From assembly GCF_027475565.1 (NCBI RefSeq), contig NC_069388.1, positions 42,104,478 to 42,168,477 of the forward strand: a DNA stretch of 64,000 nucleotides. Reading direction: 5' to 3'. This stretch comes from Acinonyx jubatus. Lineage: Eukaryota > Chordata > Mammalia > Carnivora > Felidae. The notes under the pieces were generated by a model, which saw only the letters and a program-made list of their open reading frames with translations, was not told the DNA's origin and ran no database searches. Made by a program: the position numbers and the translations under genes. Below are positions 33,571 to 45,124 of the stretch, piece by piece; position 1 is the stretch's first letter; each line of letters starts with the position of its first letter.

Positions 33571-34959
33571 CAGTAAACCTTAAAAACCAAATGGGGCTCA
33601 GCTTGAGTTGTCCAATAAAGTAGTTGGATAACTGAGAGACTATTGACAGGTATGGCCGTCTACCAGTCAACATTCAACATGTTACAGGCCAGGCCTTAAC
33701 TACAGTAGACCCAGGATGTACAGATGGATAGCACAGACTCTGCCTCTGTAATTCGGACTGACCGTTATTTTTTCCCTCCTGAAGCAAGATTTTAGGGCAG
33801 AAAACTCTGCTATCTGGAAAGAACTTTTGAGTCCCTGCCTATGTGTCATTCATTAGCTAAAGTTCCCAGAGATAAAAGAACAATGAGTCTGGGGTCCTGA
33901 CACTTTTAAAAGGTGTCCTTGTTACATACACAGTAAGCCAATATTCCAGTTAAATCATTCCCATTCAACCACCTAGACAGAATTTGGTACTGTAAAATTA
34001 TTGCAGCCTGTTGACTCTTCAGCAAAGAGCTTGATTGCTCAAATGTGACTCAATGACTTGGATTTATCTAAAACTCTCCCATCACCAAAAAAAATATTCA
34101 TACACCAAGGTACCACTCTAACTTCTAAACTCTTTATAGATGTTGAGAGGCTGATTCCTAACTACAAAAGAAAGGAGTCCTGTTATAGCAGAGTGCTTAT
34201 GGCTCTCCCCACTGGCCGTCCTCTGCTTCCAAACCCCAAGACGCCTCACTTGTCCCCATCCCAGCCACCCTGCAGGCCACGTCTGCAATGCTCCAGGTTA
34301 AGGGAAAACTTAGCCTAGTAGGAGGTATGCCCCCACTTTTCCTCCTTTGCTTAAATAGAGAAGGAAGAGGTATCTCCAGGACCTTAGAATCGGAAGCTTC
34401 TTTTCTGGAAGGGAAACAGGTTGGCAGCCCCTGGTGGAGCTGACCTTTAGAAAGTTCATGAAGTAATTGAGACATCACCACCGTAGGCAGCATGCTGCAG
34501 GATCACCAGGACCTCTCTGGTGTCAGATTAAGAGGAAGTTAAGAGCACACACAGAAGGAAAGTGTAAGGAGGCAGGCAGAGACAGTAGGAAAAAGCTTCC
34601 CAACTGTGCAGAGCTGGCATAAAATGTGCAGCTGTCCCTCCTAAGACTACGAGAAAGAAGACCCAGGTTTCTAGAAACACTCAGCAGCCAGAGTTCTAAA
34701 GAGGTATCTAGCCTAGGATGTGAGGTCCTAGTGGGCCCACTTCCTCAACCTCCAAAATATACCATCCAGATGCCCCCAGCCAGCACAATAAGCAAACAGT
34801 GGTGGGAAGCTCCCAAGCACCCTTTAAAGTTTCATTTCCTTGGTGCTTCCCAGTCTCTGCTGACCTCCGACCTCCAGGAGTATTGCCAAACTGCCGTCTG
34901 TTTGCACAAGGTCCTAGTTTTTCCCAGCACTTGTGGGGGAGGCTCCTCTAACCATGCGG

Positions 34960-35110
34960 TGAGAGAGTAGGTGGTATCTCTCCAGGCTACAGATAAGGAA
35001 ACCCAGGTTCGGAGAGGTTAAGGGGCTTGCGCAGGGGGTCTGTAAGAGAGGCATCAGGGTGGACCCTGGGACTTCTGTGAGCCTTCGGTCTGTGGCAGGC
35101 GGGCTGGAGT
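34960..35110 (-). mobile_element. MIR-like SINE fossil, reverse
   Basis: Contains CAGATAAGGAAACCCAGGTTCGGAGAGGTTAAGGGGCTTGCGCAG, the reversed MIR core. Lies 1.3 kb inside intron 1 from the RRBP1 first exon. Confidence 0.75.
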
Positions 35111-35164
35111 CAGCCCCAGACTCCACCTCCCTCTGGTGCCCCACAAGCCCCTAAAAACTCATCC

Positions 35165-35365
35165 GAGCATTAACAGGCAACACTTGTTGGCTATTCCTTA
35201 CGCGTGCTGGGTCTTCACAGCTTTTCTCTTAAGTAGAAATGATAAGCAACCCCGTTTTTCAGAGGGAAAAGCGGGACACCCGAAGTGAGGCAGCTTGGCC
35301 CTGGTCACCCTCAGAGCTTCAGGGATTTCAAAAGCCCACTCCCTTAACCGTTATACCACAATGAG
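35165..35365 (-). mobile_element. Second MIR-like SINE fossil, reverse
   Basis: CAACCCCGTTTTTCAGAGGG, GACACCCGAAGTGAGGCAGCTTGGCCCTGGTCACC and ending CCCTTAACCGTTATACCAC, matching a reversed MIR to its tRNA-like end. It abuts the CpG island. Confidence 0.7.
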
Positions 35366-36420
35366 CTACCATTTATGGTCTGTACGCTGGGGAAGGGTCC
35401 CTGACGCTTCCCGGACGCCCTACTGGAAGCGCGGACCCCAGCCCGTCTTCCCTGCCCCAGGGCGCGGACTGGGGAACCCGGCGGGCTGGGGCGAGCGCCA
35501 GGCCGGGTGCCAGCGCGCCCCGGCCCGCCGGGCCGGAGGTGCCCGCTTCCGCCCGGGCATGGCACCGCCGGGCCATTCATCGTGGCGCGGGCGGGGCGGA
35601 CCGGGCAGGGCCCGGGTGGCCCCGTCACCCCGCTGGGCGCCCTCGCGCCGGGCTCCGCGCGGCCCGGCCGGGAAAACGGTGCCCCTAGCCCCGCCGCCAG
35701 GGGGAGCAGGGAGCCGCCGCCCGACTCCGGGAAGTTGCCATCGCGGCCGCTCGGGAGTCCGGACCCCGGACGGCCCCGGTGCTCTCACGGCGTCCCCTGC
35801 AGCCCCGCGTCCCGGGCCCGCCCTGTCGGGGGCCGCCCGCCCCCCGGAAGCGCCTTCAGGCCGCAGCCCGCAGGCGGGCGTGCTGGGCCCGCGGGCCCCC
35901 CATTCAATCCCGCCCTCCTCCCCCCGACCGGCCCCCGCCGCCTTCCGCCCGCCCCCCCCCACCCCTCCAGCCCGGACTCCAGCCCGGCAACGTCATCCGG
36001 CCGCTTCCCGAAACTTAACCCCTTCCTCCGCCAGCTGTGCGCCGCCCCGCCCCGCCGCCAACTTTCTTCGCCCAACTTCGGAGCGTGCGGGCCGGCCCGA
36101 CGGCCCGCAGGGAGGGAGGGGTCGCCACGTCGTGCCGCCAGGCCGCCGCAGGTCCCCTCCGACCGCTTAGGGGCGTAAGGTCCACGCCGCGGGGCGCACT
36201 CCGCCGCCGCCCCTGCACGGGGTTCGCCCGGAACACGCCCCCCCGGGGCCCGACCCGACCCCGAAGGTCGGTGGCCGCGGCGACGGCCGGCGGCGGGCGG
36301 CGCCGCCGGGGGAGGGGCCGCCAAGGAGACGTGTCACTCGCGGCGCGGCCGGCCCCGGCGCCCCGACGGCCCGGCCCGCGCGCCGCCGCCGCCGCTGCAG
36401 GGCCCTGCCAAGTTTCTTAC

Positions 36421-36640
36421 CTGCAGCCGGAGACGCGGGAGGGAGAGCGAAAGGGCAGGAGCCGCCGCCGCCGCGGAACCGGGAGAGAAGCCCGCTGAGC
36501 CTCCGCCGAGAAGCCGCCCCCAAGCAGCTGCAGGCACCGCGACCCCGACGCCGTCCGCCCCGTCCGCCGTCCGCTCGGGCCGCTCGCTGGCTGCGTGCGC
36601 GCGTGTGGAGTCGTGGCACTTTCTGCCTCGGAGCTGGCGA
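36421..36640 (-). other. RRBP1: RRBP1 non-coding first exon (5' end approximate)
   Basis: On the minus strand CTGCAG is followed by GTAAGA, a strong donor, with the last exon base at 36421. The exon lies inside the CpG island, upstream of the coding exon in the right orientation and at a distance close to that remembered for human RRBP1 (about 23 kb). The 5' end is placed only by the CCAAT box upstream and is a guess. RNA data would settle it. Confidence 0.7.
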
Positions 36641-36930
36641 ACGGCCCCCTCCGCCGGGATCGCCGCCTCCTGCCTTCCCCACCCGGGCCAGCCATTCATC
36701 GAGCCGCCTTTCCCCATTGGCCCGCGCCCCGCCACTCCGCGGGTCACTGGCCAGTCAGAGCGCGGGCGGCCGAGCCGCGGCGGCGGCCATTGGGCGAAGA
36801 GGAGGGTCTCCGCCTCGGCCAATGGGAGAGGGGAGGAGCTGCGGGGAGCCGCGGGGGGCGGGGCCAGGGAGGGGCGGGGTCGTGCGGTGCGGCGCTCGGC
36901 CCTGCGCGGGGGCGGGGCGGGGCCGAAACG
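36640..36930 (-). promoter_or_regulatory. RRBP1: Probable RRBP1 core promoter (TATA-less, CCAAT and GC boxes)
   Basis: CCAAT motifs on the minus strand (ATTGG on the plus strand) lie at 36716-36720 and 36789-36793, and one in the opposite sense at 36819-36823. GC boxes follow at 36855-36923. No TATA box is seen. The first CCAAT fits a start near 36620-36650. This is a typical housekeeping, broad-start promoter. Factor binding (NF-Y, SP1) is inferred from motifs only. Confidence 0.65.
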
Positions 36931-37035
36931 CCCCGCCAAAGCGGGAGGGGGCGCCGGTAGGTCCCGCCCACCCCTGGCCCGCGGCGCCGCTCGCAGTCAC
37001 TGCTTTGGGGCCGGCGCTGCCCAGGCAGCATGCAG

Positions 37036-38090
37036 AAGGTTCGAATACAGGGGATGCCGGGCCTGAGCCCCTGGATCTCGACAGGGTGAGGTGGCGGTGG
37101 GTGTCACCCTGAACGCGGTTGCGCAACCCGCCAACAGCAGAGAGGAATGCCTTATTTAAACCCACTGAATCCCACTCCCTCCCGCCCCCCAGCAGCGGCT
37201 CCACCGGGCCCAGGGTGTGAGGACAAGTTCGGCTGGGGGTCAACCCCGAGAGGACAAGTTCTAATCTTCAAAGAGATGGCATTCAGTACCGGAAAGGATT
37301 TTCTTGAGCAAATGGAGGAATTGGGATTGAAAGGCCAGAAGGTGCACAAGGAATCCAAGGTGGATGTGATTGCACCCATTTTTAGAGGTGGTGCAATTGA
37401 GTAGTCTAATAGAGTTACTGGTACAAAGCACAACTGGCAGAGCAATAAATATAACCCACCCTATGGCGTTTTGCTCCATGTAAGGAAGAAGGTGAGGGGG
37501 TCTGACCCAAGCAAACTCACCCATTTCCCTGAAAACTGAACAAATAGTACTTCATTATGTAGTTTCCTCCCCTCAATACAAGCCAACACTGTCTCTTCAT
37601 AACCAAATAAGTCTTTCAATTAAGATAATTTTAGGCCTGGTTTTTAACCATTATATCAGGGTCTTTTAAGGCCAACTCTTTGAATGTGAGCCAAAGCCAG
37701 CTTCTTTCAAATTAAGGTCTCCAAAAACCCAAAAGGGCTGCTGCAGCCTAATCTCCACACCACTTCCCTGGCCCCTGTGGCTGCAGAGTCCTGTTCCTAA
37801 TATCTGTTTGTTGGGCAATTTCACATTACCCCTTGCTCTGTCACTGGTGCGGTACTAGCTGTTGTTAGAAAGATGTGAAAAATACAAGCTATGGTAAGGG
37901 ACTAGAGGGGCGGAGTTGAAATTAAACCGTTCATTCCTATTTTTAATCTCAGCAGTTCCTTAACACATTAATGATTAATCAAAGGGAATTAACCTGGATT
38001 AACTTTCAACACTCAGTCTGTTTCCAGCAGCGAGCCCCCGCTTGAAATAAAAGTCAAGAATCTCAGCCTCTGGCCGGCATATCAAGTAGT
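37036..38090. other. Upstream flank of RRBP1, no gene identified
   Basis: The stretch leaves the CpG island and becomes ordinary unique DNA. A plus-strand open frame at 37147-37404 (85 codons) begins in GC-rich sequence. I do not recognise its product and saw no supporting signals. A divergent non-coding transcript from the island would start here, but that is only a possibility. Confidence 0.5.
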
Positions 38091-38096
38091 TCTTCT

Positions 38097-38316
38097 TTTT
38101 TTTTTTTTTTTAAGTTTATTTATTTATTTTGAGAGAGAGAACGAGAGCATGAGTGGGGCAGGGGCAGAGAGAGAGAGGCAGAGAGAGGATCCCAAGCAGG
38201 CTTCGAGATGTCAGCCCAGAGCCCAACACGGGGCTTGCTCTCACGACTGTGAGATCATGACCTGAGCTGAAATCAAGAGTCGGATGTTTAAGTGACTGAG
38301 CCACCCAGGTGCCCCA
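38097..38316 (-). mobile_element. Felid tRNA-derived SINE, reverse orientation
   Basis: A T run, AAGTTTATTTATTTATTTTGAGAGAGAG, then ACTGTGAGATCATGACCTGAGC and ACTGAGCCACCCAGGTGCCCC. An imperfect flank repeat (ATCAAGTAGTTCT / ATCAGTTAGTTCT) is present. Confidence 0.93.
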
Positions 38317-38539
38317 CATCAGTTAGTTCTAATTGATCATGGGTAAACCGGTTAACTTTTCTGAACATGGATGTATCCCTCTAGGGCAATCTGAGTTTTA
38401 GAGAAGAAAGTCACTCATTGTTCATTCATTCATGCATTCATTGGTGTTTGTTGAGTGCCTGGTATTCACTACCAGGCTGGGCATAGCCTAGAGTGATATG
38501 CAGACCAGGTGAAGACTCAACTGCCCCTGAGGGCCTTGC

Positions 38540-38965
38540 TGTGGGTTTAGGTTTTCCCAGAAGCAGATCCTGACATGGATTCAAGTGACTCACTTGGGGG
38601 TAATCACAGGACACATTGGTAGAGAAGTAGAATGGGAGAGAGCTGTGTCAGGCAAGTAGCACAATATCAGGCTAGTGACTGGTGTGGGCAACCAGGGCTC
38701 AGAATCGCTGGGCATGCCGGGACACTGTGTGGCACATGTCCCAGAGACGTCCTACCTGCAGGATGAGGAGGTGTGTTATTTACCCACCACTCCCACTCCT
38801 CGTTGATTGAGGGCTTCTTCTGGGAGGACTTTAACTGGTCTCATGCCCCAGAGAAAAGCCTTCTGGCAGAAAAAGGCAGCCGCTTGCAACAAGAAGCCCT
38901 TGGCAGAAGGATGCGTGTGCCTGGAAGGTGTGGAAGGGTCACAGTAGTGTCTTCTTTGCAACTGT
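38540..38965. mobile_element. Unnamed interspersed family, copy 1
   Basis: It starts TTTTCCCAGAAGCAGATCCTGACATGG, continues TTCAAGTGACTCACTTGGGGG and ends near TTATTTACCCACCACTCCCACTCC...TTAACTGGTCTC. Two other copies in the same order lie at 43695-44075 and 52370-52790. It is probably an old LTR, but I cannot name it from memory with confidence. Confidence 0.55.
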
Positions 38966-39059
38966 GATGCCGAGCCTGACGCAGCACCTACACAGAGTAG
39001 AGGCTCAGTAAACACATGTTCTATAAATACGTCAAGTGAATTACAGGATTGCAAAGGAT

Positions 39060-40335
39060 TACAGGATTCCTAGGGGTGAGGGTTACTTCCCCAAAAGGGG
39101 CTCTGTGTTCCTTCCCATAATCTGACATTTGGTTTGGCTTCAACCCAGTGTATGTTTCAATACGGAGAGGTGGCCTGGCCTGAGCCTTCGCCTGTCCTCC
39201 CTCCCTGCTCCTTGTCCTCCCTCCACCAGGTTCTGTTAGGGCCAGGGCAGCCCCCACGCCCCACTGCCCCTGCCGCCTGGCCTAGCCTGACTCTCACCAC
39301 GTGCCCACGGAGCCCCCCAGCCTTGGTCCTGCTCAGCGTTGTCAGCGTGTCTTGATCTTGCGCTTTCCCATGGTGTGTCTGGGGAAAACAGGAACCACTC
39401 CAGGATTAGGTGGATGGGGGTGCCTGTGTGGAGCCGGACGGGCTTCCCTCAGGCTCAGGGCCCCTGGCCCTGCTGTGTCTTCTATTGCAGGCTCATATCT
39501 GCCAAATCACACAGCCTTCCATGGCAGCAGAGAGACCCCGTGGCACAGTGCAGCCTCCAGGTCCTGTCTGCTCAGTGCCGGGCACGAGGCTAGAGCCTGG
39601 GAAACAGGTCTCTGCCATCCCCCTGGATGATAGTCCAGTGAGGGGCTGTCACGGTAAAAGGGCCAGAGAGAGAGGCCCGAGGTGATGGAGGGCCCTCAGG
39701 CAGGGGCGCTAACCTAGACTGAGGAGAGCAGAGGGGGTGACAGCAGAAGCTTGAAAGAGAAGTGGCAGTTACCTAGCCCAGAGAGTGGGTGAAGGGTGCA
39801 CCTGGTGAGAGAGGAGCAAGGACAAAGGCCTGGTGACCCAAGCTGGCATGATGCACTAGGAGCAACTCTGAGTTGTTTGGTTTTGCCAGAACCCCCAAGA
39901 CTTGCAGAAGACCGTAAGAAGAGACGAGTCTCAAAATGTGATCATAACGAGCACCAAGGGAACCATTTTGGGTGATGTCAATGGTCCATATCTTGGTGAT
40001 AGTGATGGTCACATGATCAAATCACCCTCTCTTGAAAGGGTGAAGTTGGTTTGTGAGGAAATTGTATTTCAATCAACCTGACTCAAAAAGAGGGCGTATT
40101 GGGTTTTCCTTGTGTGTTAAAAACAAATAGAACATTCTTAATAGGAAACCCTAAATATACAAGAGTAATTACCTGGTATGGCCTATGAACTCATGGCTGT
40201 GCTTTGCTTTCTATTACTAAATTGCAAATATTATTTTAAATGAGTAGAAAGATGAGAATATCTTACAGTGTAAAAAGAGCTTTTGCTTTATCGACATCTA
40301 TGAAAGGATGATAAATGACAAACAGAATTAAATGT
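39060..40335. other. Upstream intergenic DNA, no element recognised
   Basis: GC-moderate unique sequence. Several overlapping short open frames at 39134-39685 reflect composition. No splice-bounded or conserved coding signal that I can recognise. Confidence 0.5.
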
Positions 40336-40339
40336 TATG

Positions 40340-40790
40340 TGGGAAAAAAGTCATTGTGACAATATGTAACATTTTTACATCTTGTCATGTGCCAGACATT
40401 ATTTGAGATGCCCTACATATAGGTAAAAATATTTAATAACCCTCAGAATGATTCAATAAAGGAGGTACAGTTATTATCTCCATTTTATTAATTTTTTTAA
40501 TGTTTATTTTTGAGAGTGATACAGAGTGCAAGCCAGGAAGGGGCAGAGAGAGAGGGAGACACAGAATCGGAAGCAGGCTCCAGGCTCCGAGCTGTCAGCA
40601 CAGAGCCCAATGTGGGGCTCGAACTCATGACCTGAGCCGAAGTCAGACGCTGAACTGACTGAGCCACCCAGGCGCCCCTTTTTATCTCCATTTTAGAGAT
40701 GAGGAAACTGAGGCACAGAGAGGTTAGACAACCTGCCCAGTGTCACAGGGCTAATCAGAAGAGGAGTGTTTGGCTCAGGGCACATGCACG
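40340..40790 (-). mobile_element. MIR fossil split by a SINE
   Basis: The left part has CATGTGCCAGACATTATTTGAG and CAGTTATTATCTCCATTTTA. The right part has TTTTAGAGATGAGGAAACTGAGGCACAGAGAGGTTAGACAACCTGCCCAGTGTCACAGGGCTAAT. These are the two halves of a reversed MIR, parted by the insertion at 40488-40681. Confidence 0.88.
40488..40681 (-). mobile_element. Felid tRNA-derived SINE inserted in a MIR
   Basis: Tail ATTTTTTTAATGTTTATTTTTGAGAG, reversed tRNA part ending ACTGAGCCACCCAGGCGCCCC. A 14-bp perfect duplication of MIR sequence, TTATCTCCATTTTA, lies at 40474-40487 and 40682-40695. Confidence 0.95.
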
Positions 40791-41477
40791 TAACTCCTGC
40801 ATTTGGTGTCAGATACCGGAAGGCGTGCTGTACCTATGTGTGGAGGGGGTAACTCTGACCTTCAGTGGTGGTGACTCAGGGAAAGGTTTGTGATCAATGA
40901 CAGCAGATATCACTCCCTTGGCACTCTCTTTCCCGTGATAGTGATGCTCAGCTTGGTTGGGGACCCACTAGGTTGAGGAACCATCATAATAGCTCCAGAG
41001 ATGAGGGTTTAGGAATGGGACAGTGGTAGGAGCGGGGGATGCAATGATCCTTTGGGAGGGGTGATTAGGAGGTGAAATAGGTGAGGGTTGGTGACCATGG
41101 GGTGAGGGACAGAGATTTGCCACTTGCGAGCCACTGTTCCTGGCCTGAGTGACACCACTGGAGCAGGACCCACAGGAGAATGGACACATAAGGGACAGGA
41201 GCTGGAGAGGCTATTACATGTTTATTGACATGTGGAGTTTGAGGAGGCTGAGGGAAGTCTGGGCGGAGACACTGTTTCTGTGGGCATGAAGCCCAGGCGC
41301 TGAGGCCGGTGTGGGTAACACACACCGGAAACCCAAGTACATGAATGGGGGTTCAAACCTTAAGGACGGAGATGCTCATGTGTGGCATATAGAGCTGGGA
41401 GCTGCATGTGGATGGAGACAGGAGAAAGCCAAGACTAGAGTCCTGGACAGAGAATGGAAAACCCACAAAAGAGTCTG

Positions 41478-41890
41478 TATTGATCAGCTTTTGCTGCATA
41501 ACAAACCACTCCAAACCTCAATAGCTTTAAAAAAGACTAGAGTCTTGGATGATCTTGGCTGGCCCATGCCTGGATCTTTGGGTGGGCTGGGGTTCACCTC
41601 TAGTTTGGGCTTGACTGGGGCATCTTAGAAGTACTGCTCCACCTGGATCCCTCCCTTCTCCTGGATCAGGGAGGTAAAAGGGGCATTCACCTCAGCAACA
41701 GCTGAAGCAAAGGAAAACAAGCAGAAATACACAAGGTCTCTCGAAGGCTTACAACTGTGTCACTTCCACCTTGTTCTATTGCCCAAAGCATGTCACGTGG
41801 ACAAGCCTAGATTCAACAGGAGGGGAAATATGGCCAGGCGTGAAGAAAGGCACTACTGAGGCAATCTACCACTGAGCCCAAGAAAGATGG
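41478..41890. mobile_element. Ancient interspersed repeat (possible LTR), copy 1
   Basis: TTGATCAGCTTTTGCTGCATAACAAACCACTCCAAACCTCAATAGCTTT, then a later TGCCCAAAGCATGTCACGTGGACAAGCCTAGATTCAACAGG and an end AGGCAATCTACCAC. A second copy of the left part is at 58455-58700. It is a widespread mammalian repeat whose class I cannot fix. Confidence 0.55.
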
Positions 41891-42169
41891 CAAGGGTAAA
41901 TCAGGAGAGGATGGGCGTTCGTGGAAGGGAGAGAGTTTCGAGAAATAAAGAATGGTAAGCACTGTTAAATGCATCCTGGTAATCCAGCAAGATAAAGACT
42001 GGACTATGTGTTAAACATGGCAACTCAGGAGTCACCAGGGACCTTGGGGAAACAGTTTTAGAGAAGGAGTGGATGATAAGGTAGCCACCAACTTGTGGAA
42101 CATTCAGAGATGAATGACAGTGGGGAGAGACGAAACTATGTGCACCCATCCATCCAACGGATGAATCCA

Positions 42170-42640
42170 ACTCAGTATCTGCTATGTTTCCGTCACTGTT
42201 CTAAGTGTTGGGGAGATAGCCATGAACAAAGCAATGGGTTTCCTTTCCTAAAGCTCACATTGTAGTGAGAGAAAGTAGACAAGTCAACCAATAAATAAAC
42301 AAGACGAATTAAAATGGTGGGAAAGGCTATAAAAAAAAGACAGCAGCATCTAGTGATGGAGAACATGGTCAGAGGAAACCCTCCTGGGGAGGTGATGGTT
42401 GAGTTGACACCTAAACATGAGAAGAAGCTGATCTTGTCTTGGAAACAAGGATAAGAAGAATAAGTGAAAAAAAGCCAGGGGTGGCCGGAAGCTTAGCAGG
42501 TAGTTCAGGGAACAGGAAGAAGGCTGTATGGCTCTTCCAGGAGGAAGAGAAGAAAGGCAAGGGAAGCAGGAAGGTACCTAGGTCCTGCATTCCCTAGGAG
42601 GTATTGGGAAGCCAATGGGGGTGGGGAGCTTTAAGCAGGA
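42170..42640 (+). mobile_element. Ancient mammalian interspersed repeat (L2/CR1-like?)
   Basis: TCTGCTATGTTTCCGTCACTGTTCTAAGTGTTGG, GCCATGAACAAAGCAATGG, AAAGCTCACATTGTAGTGAG, AACCCTCCTGGGGAGGTGATGG. Same block order as 30425-31000. The rest of 41890-43060 has no clear element. Confidence 0.55.
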
Positions 42641-43080
42641 AAGTCTTGCAATCTGATCAACATTTAAAAGATTACATTAGCATTAGTTAAATTAGTGGGA
42701 ATAAGGGATCCCCAGACCAGCTGGGGGCTTTTGCAAAATTCCAGGCAAGATAAGAATGTTACGCTGGTAAATATTTAACAACTGGCTATGGAGGTAGGGG
42801 GTAGAGGGGGCATTTCTAATTTGCAGCAATTGGCAATTTCAATGGTGTCACTACTCCCATCATAGCTGATTTCAAGCTACTGAGTCACTGAACACAAAGG
42901 TGGGAAGGAATTTGCAACAATATGCCTTCATATATCACAGAGATAATCTCATAAATTATCTCAAAGACATACGCAATAGTAAAATGTAGTGAAATAATTG
43001 GGAAGTGATGATGTTTAGTATTTATTACTTTTGTTTTTCACATAATCTATTTCATTGTAAGTTTATATCATTAAAATTTT

Positions 43081-43286
43081 GTAACAAGCTTTTTCTTAAG
43101 TTTATTTATTTATAGTGAGAGAGAGAGAGAGAGAGAGCCAGGAAGAGACAGAGAGAGAGGAAGAGAGAGAATCCCAAGCAGGCAGCACAGAGACTGATGT
43201 GGGCCTCGATCTCACGAACCACAAGATCATGATGAGCCAAAACAAAGAGTCAAATGCTTAACCGACTGAGCCACCCAGGCGCCCTT
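43081..43286 (-). mobile_element. Felid tRNA-derived SINE, reverse orientation
   Basis: TTAAGTTTATTTATTTATAG, GAGA tract, CCGACTGAGCCACCCAGGCGCCC. A 15-bp perfect duplication, TATCATTAAAATTTT, lies at 43066-43080 and 43287-43301. Confidence 0.95.
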
Positions 43287-43423
43287 TATCATTAAAATTT
43301 TTAATAATGGCTGTGTTTAATGAACTGCTTGAAAAATTCTTGAAAATGTAACAATCAGCTGTCGTGAGCCAGTTGGCTTCTCCACACTGCTGAATATAAT
43401 AGTCATCTGGACCAGAGTAGAGG

Positions 43424-43436
43424 GTGTGTGTGTGTG

Positions 43437-43485
<49 letters not shown>
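43424..43485. repeat. (GT)n microsatellite
   Basis: About 31 GT units with one GC interruption at 43442-43443, followed by a GAGA patch. Long alternating tracts of this kind can form Z-DNA and are usually polymorphic. Confidence 0.96.
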
Positions 43486-43496
<11 letters not shown>

Positions 43497-43694
43497 GGAG
43501 ACAGAGAGAGAGACCCAACGAGATTTGAAAATATTAGAACAATGAGATATTGTACATGCTCATGTTGACATTTCTGCACACATCTCATTCCTTGTGTGAA
43601 CTTTGAACTCGTTGGGGTCAGGAGCTCAATCTGATGCATCACGATGCTCCTTGAACACCTAGCCCAATGCCTTGATTCTGGCACAAACTCACCC

Positions 43695-44075
43695 TAGGTT
43701 GGGTCTCCCCAGAAGACATTGAGGAAAAGATTTGAGTGAAGGCAGTTTATTTGGAAGGTGATCCTAGGAATCACCAGGAAGGAAGTGGAGAAGTGAGACA
43801 GGAAGGGAAGATGGCCAAAGAGCAGTGTGTGGTCAGCACATTTCCTCTGTAGGCAGCTGAAGCCTTAATTCCAGCAGGGAACTCTGGGAGACAGTGTGGA
43901 CTATGCCTCAGAGTCACCCAAACTGAGAAGCAAGGAAGCTTGGGTACTTATTTACCAGCTCCTATCCACCACTGGTTGAAGGCTATTCCTATTTCCAGCC
44001 CACACCACGGATAACCCTGAGAAGAAGGTTGCTGGTGTTTGCGATCAGAGGCTGTTGAGATGCACAGGAATGGCG
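43695..44075. mobile_element. Unnamed interspersed family, copy 2
   Basis: GGGTCTCCCCAGAAGACATTGAGG, TTTGAGTGAAGGCAGTTTATTTGGAAGGTGATCC, GGAATCACCAGGAAGGAAGTGGAG and an end CTATCCACCACTGGTTGAAGG. Aligns in order with copies at 38540 and 52370. Confidence 0.55.
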
Positions 44076-44079
44076 GACC

Positions 44080-45120
44080 GGATGTGAGAAGCCACCAACC
44101 GTGTCGGTCAGGAACTCCTAAACATTTCTTGAACGAATGAACAAACGAGCGAATGAATGAAGGTAGGGCCCTTTGGGTGCTTTTAAACACAAATTTAAGA
44201 TTCAAAAGTCTTAAAAGAGAACGTAGCTCCTTCTACTCCATAGGCAGCACATTTCAACTTTTGCGAAAACTAGAGCGGAAGACCTATGATACTCCAGACG
44301 ATTTAAGTTTTGCAGTAGTGTTACTTAAAGTCAGAGGAATTTTATTATGCGCTTAAAGAAAAATCTCTGTAGATGGACCAGAATAACTGTCAAAAGAAAA
44401 ATAGAACTTACACAAAGAAATTAGATGGTAAGCGTGAACCTAAATCACCCATTTTTACGGTTGCTAGTGGTAGTAACAGTTAACTCTGGTAAGAGTGTTT
44501 GGTTTTGTGTGGGTGACATTGGAAGGGAGCTTGGAGTTAGGAGTTTTGCAAAAATAAGGACTAACCCACTGGCTGGTTGTGAGCACCCAAAGAAAGCAAG
44601 GAGGCGGGGGGGGGGGGGGAATAGATGGATGATGTTTATCTGGCACTTGCCTGTTTCTAAAATGCTTTGCAAATGATCCTGACTTGAACCACAAGAAAGA
44701 CGTGGTGTTATTGTTCCCCTCAGTAGCATGCGTGGCAGGTGACTTCAGAGAAGTGCAGTAGCTCTTCAAGACTTCGCACTTATGACAAAGTTGAATAAGC
44801 CTCGGAGACGCCAGAAATGGCATCTTTCCATAACACAACCCTCTGGGGTCTGCAATCACCCTCCTCGGTCTGCGATGGGAAGTACCAGTCGTGAGTAATG
44901 TTTCGTGGCCCTGAGGTCAGCTTGGCAGGGCTAGATGCCTCTCACTGGACATCCTGGGACAAAGCCTGAGAGCCACTGAGTTAGACGCATGACGGGGCTT
45001 CATTTTTCCAGCCGTGTGCACAAAGCATCCTTCTAACTGGTTAGACATCTTGCCTCTTCTCTGTGATTACCAGCAGTGAGACCTCAGGACTCCAGAATTT
45101 TTCCCCCCGCCCCATTCCTG
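44080..45120. other. Upstream intergenic DNA, no element recognised
   Basis: Unique sequence with an 11-base G run near 44608-44618. Two overlapping open frames on the minus strand (94 and 131 codons) at 44445-44859 look like chance frames. Confidence 0.5.
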
Positions 45121-45124
45121 ATTT

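Larger units (their letters stand above)
12731..36420 (-). other. RRBP1: RRBP1 intron 1 (23.7 kb)
   Basis: The intron runs between the exon 1 donor at 36420 and the acceptor at 12731. It is filled with SINEs and old L1 sequence, listed separately. Apart from these I saw no clear element in 12731-13927, 14640-16215, 16400-16990, 21300-22470, 26570-27350, 27995-28250, 28510-29000, 29310-29870, 31010-32610, 33155-33415 and 33575-34955. Fragments near 31090-31170 look like MIR. Small unannotated 5' UTR exons could lie here and would not be visible to me. Confidence 0.8.
35395..37035. promoter_or_regulatory. RRBP1: CpG island over the RRBP1 promoter
   Basis: About 1.6 kb of very high GC with dense CpG, with no SINE or L1 inside, in sharp contrast to the AT-leaning flanks. 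It covers the first exon, the promoter and about 1 kb of intron 1. GC boxes include GGGGCGGGGC at 36855-36864, GGGGCGGGGT at 36871-36880 and an overlapping pair at 36908-36923. Long open frames across it on both strands are an effect of the GC content. C runs near 35947-35965 could form G-quadruplexes on the minus strand. Confidence 0.93.

Noticed and set aside
35295..36940. Frames of 120-290 codons on both strands in the CpG island
   Set aside because: The very high GC content makes stops rare. The translations are Pro/Arg/Gly/Ala-rich with no family resemblance, and the region is promoter and first exon.
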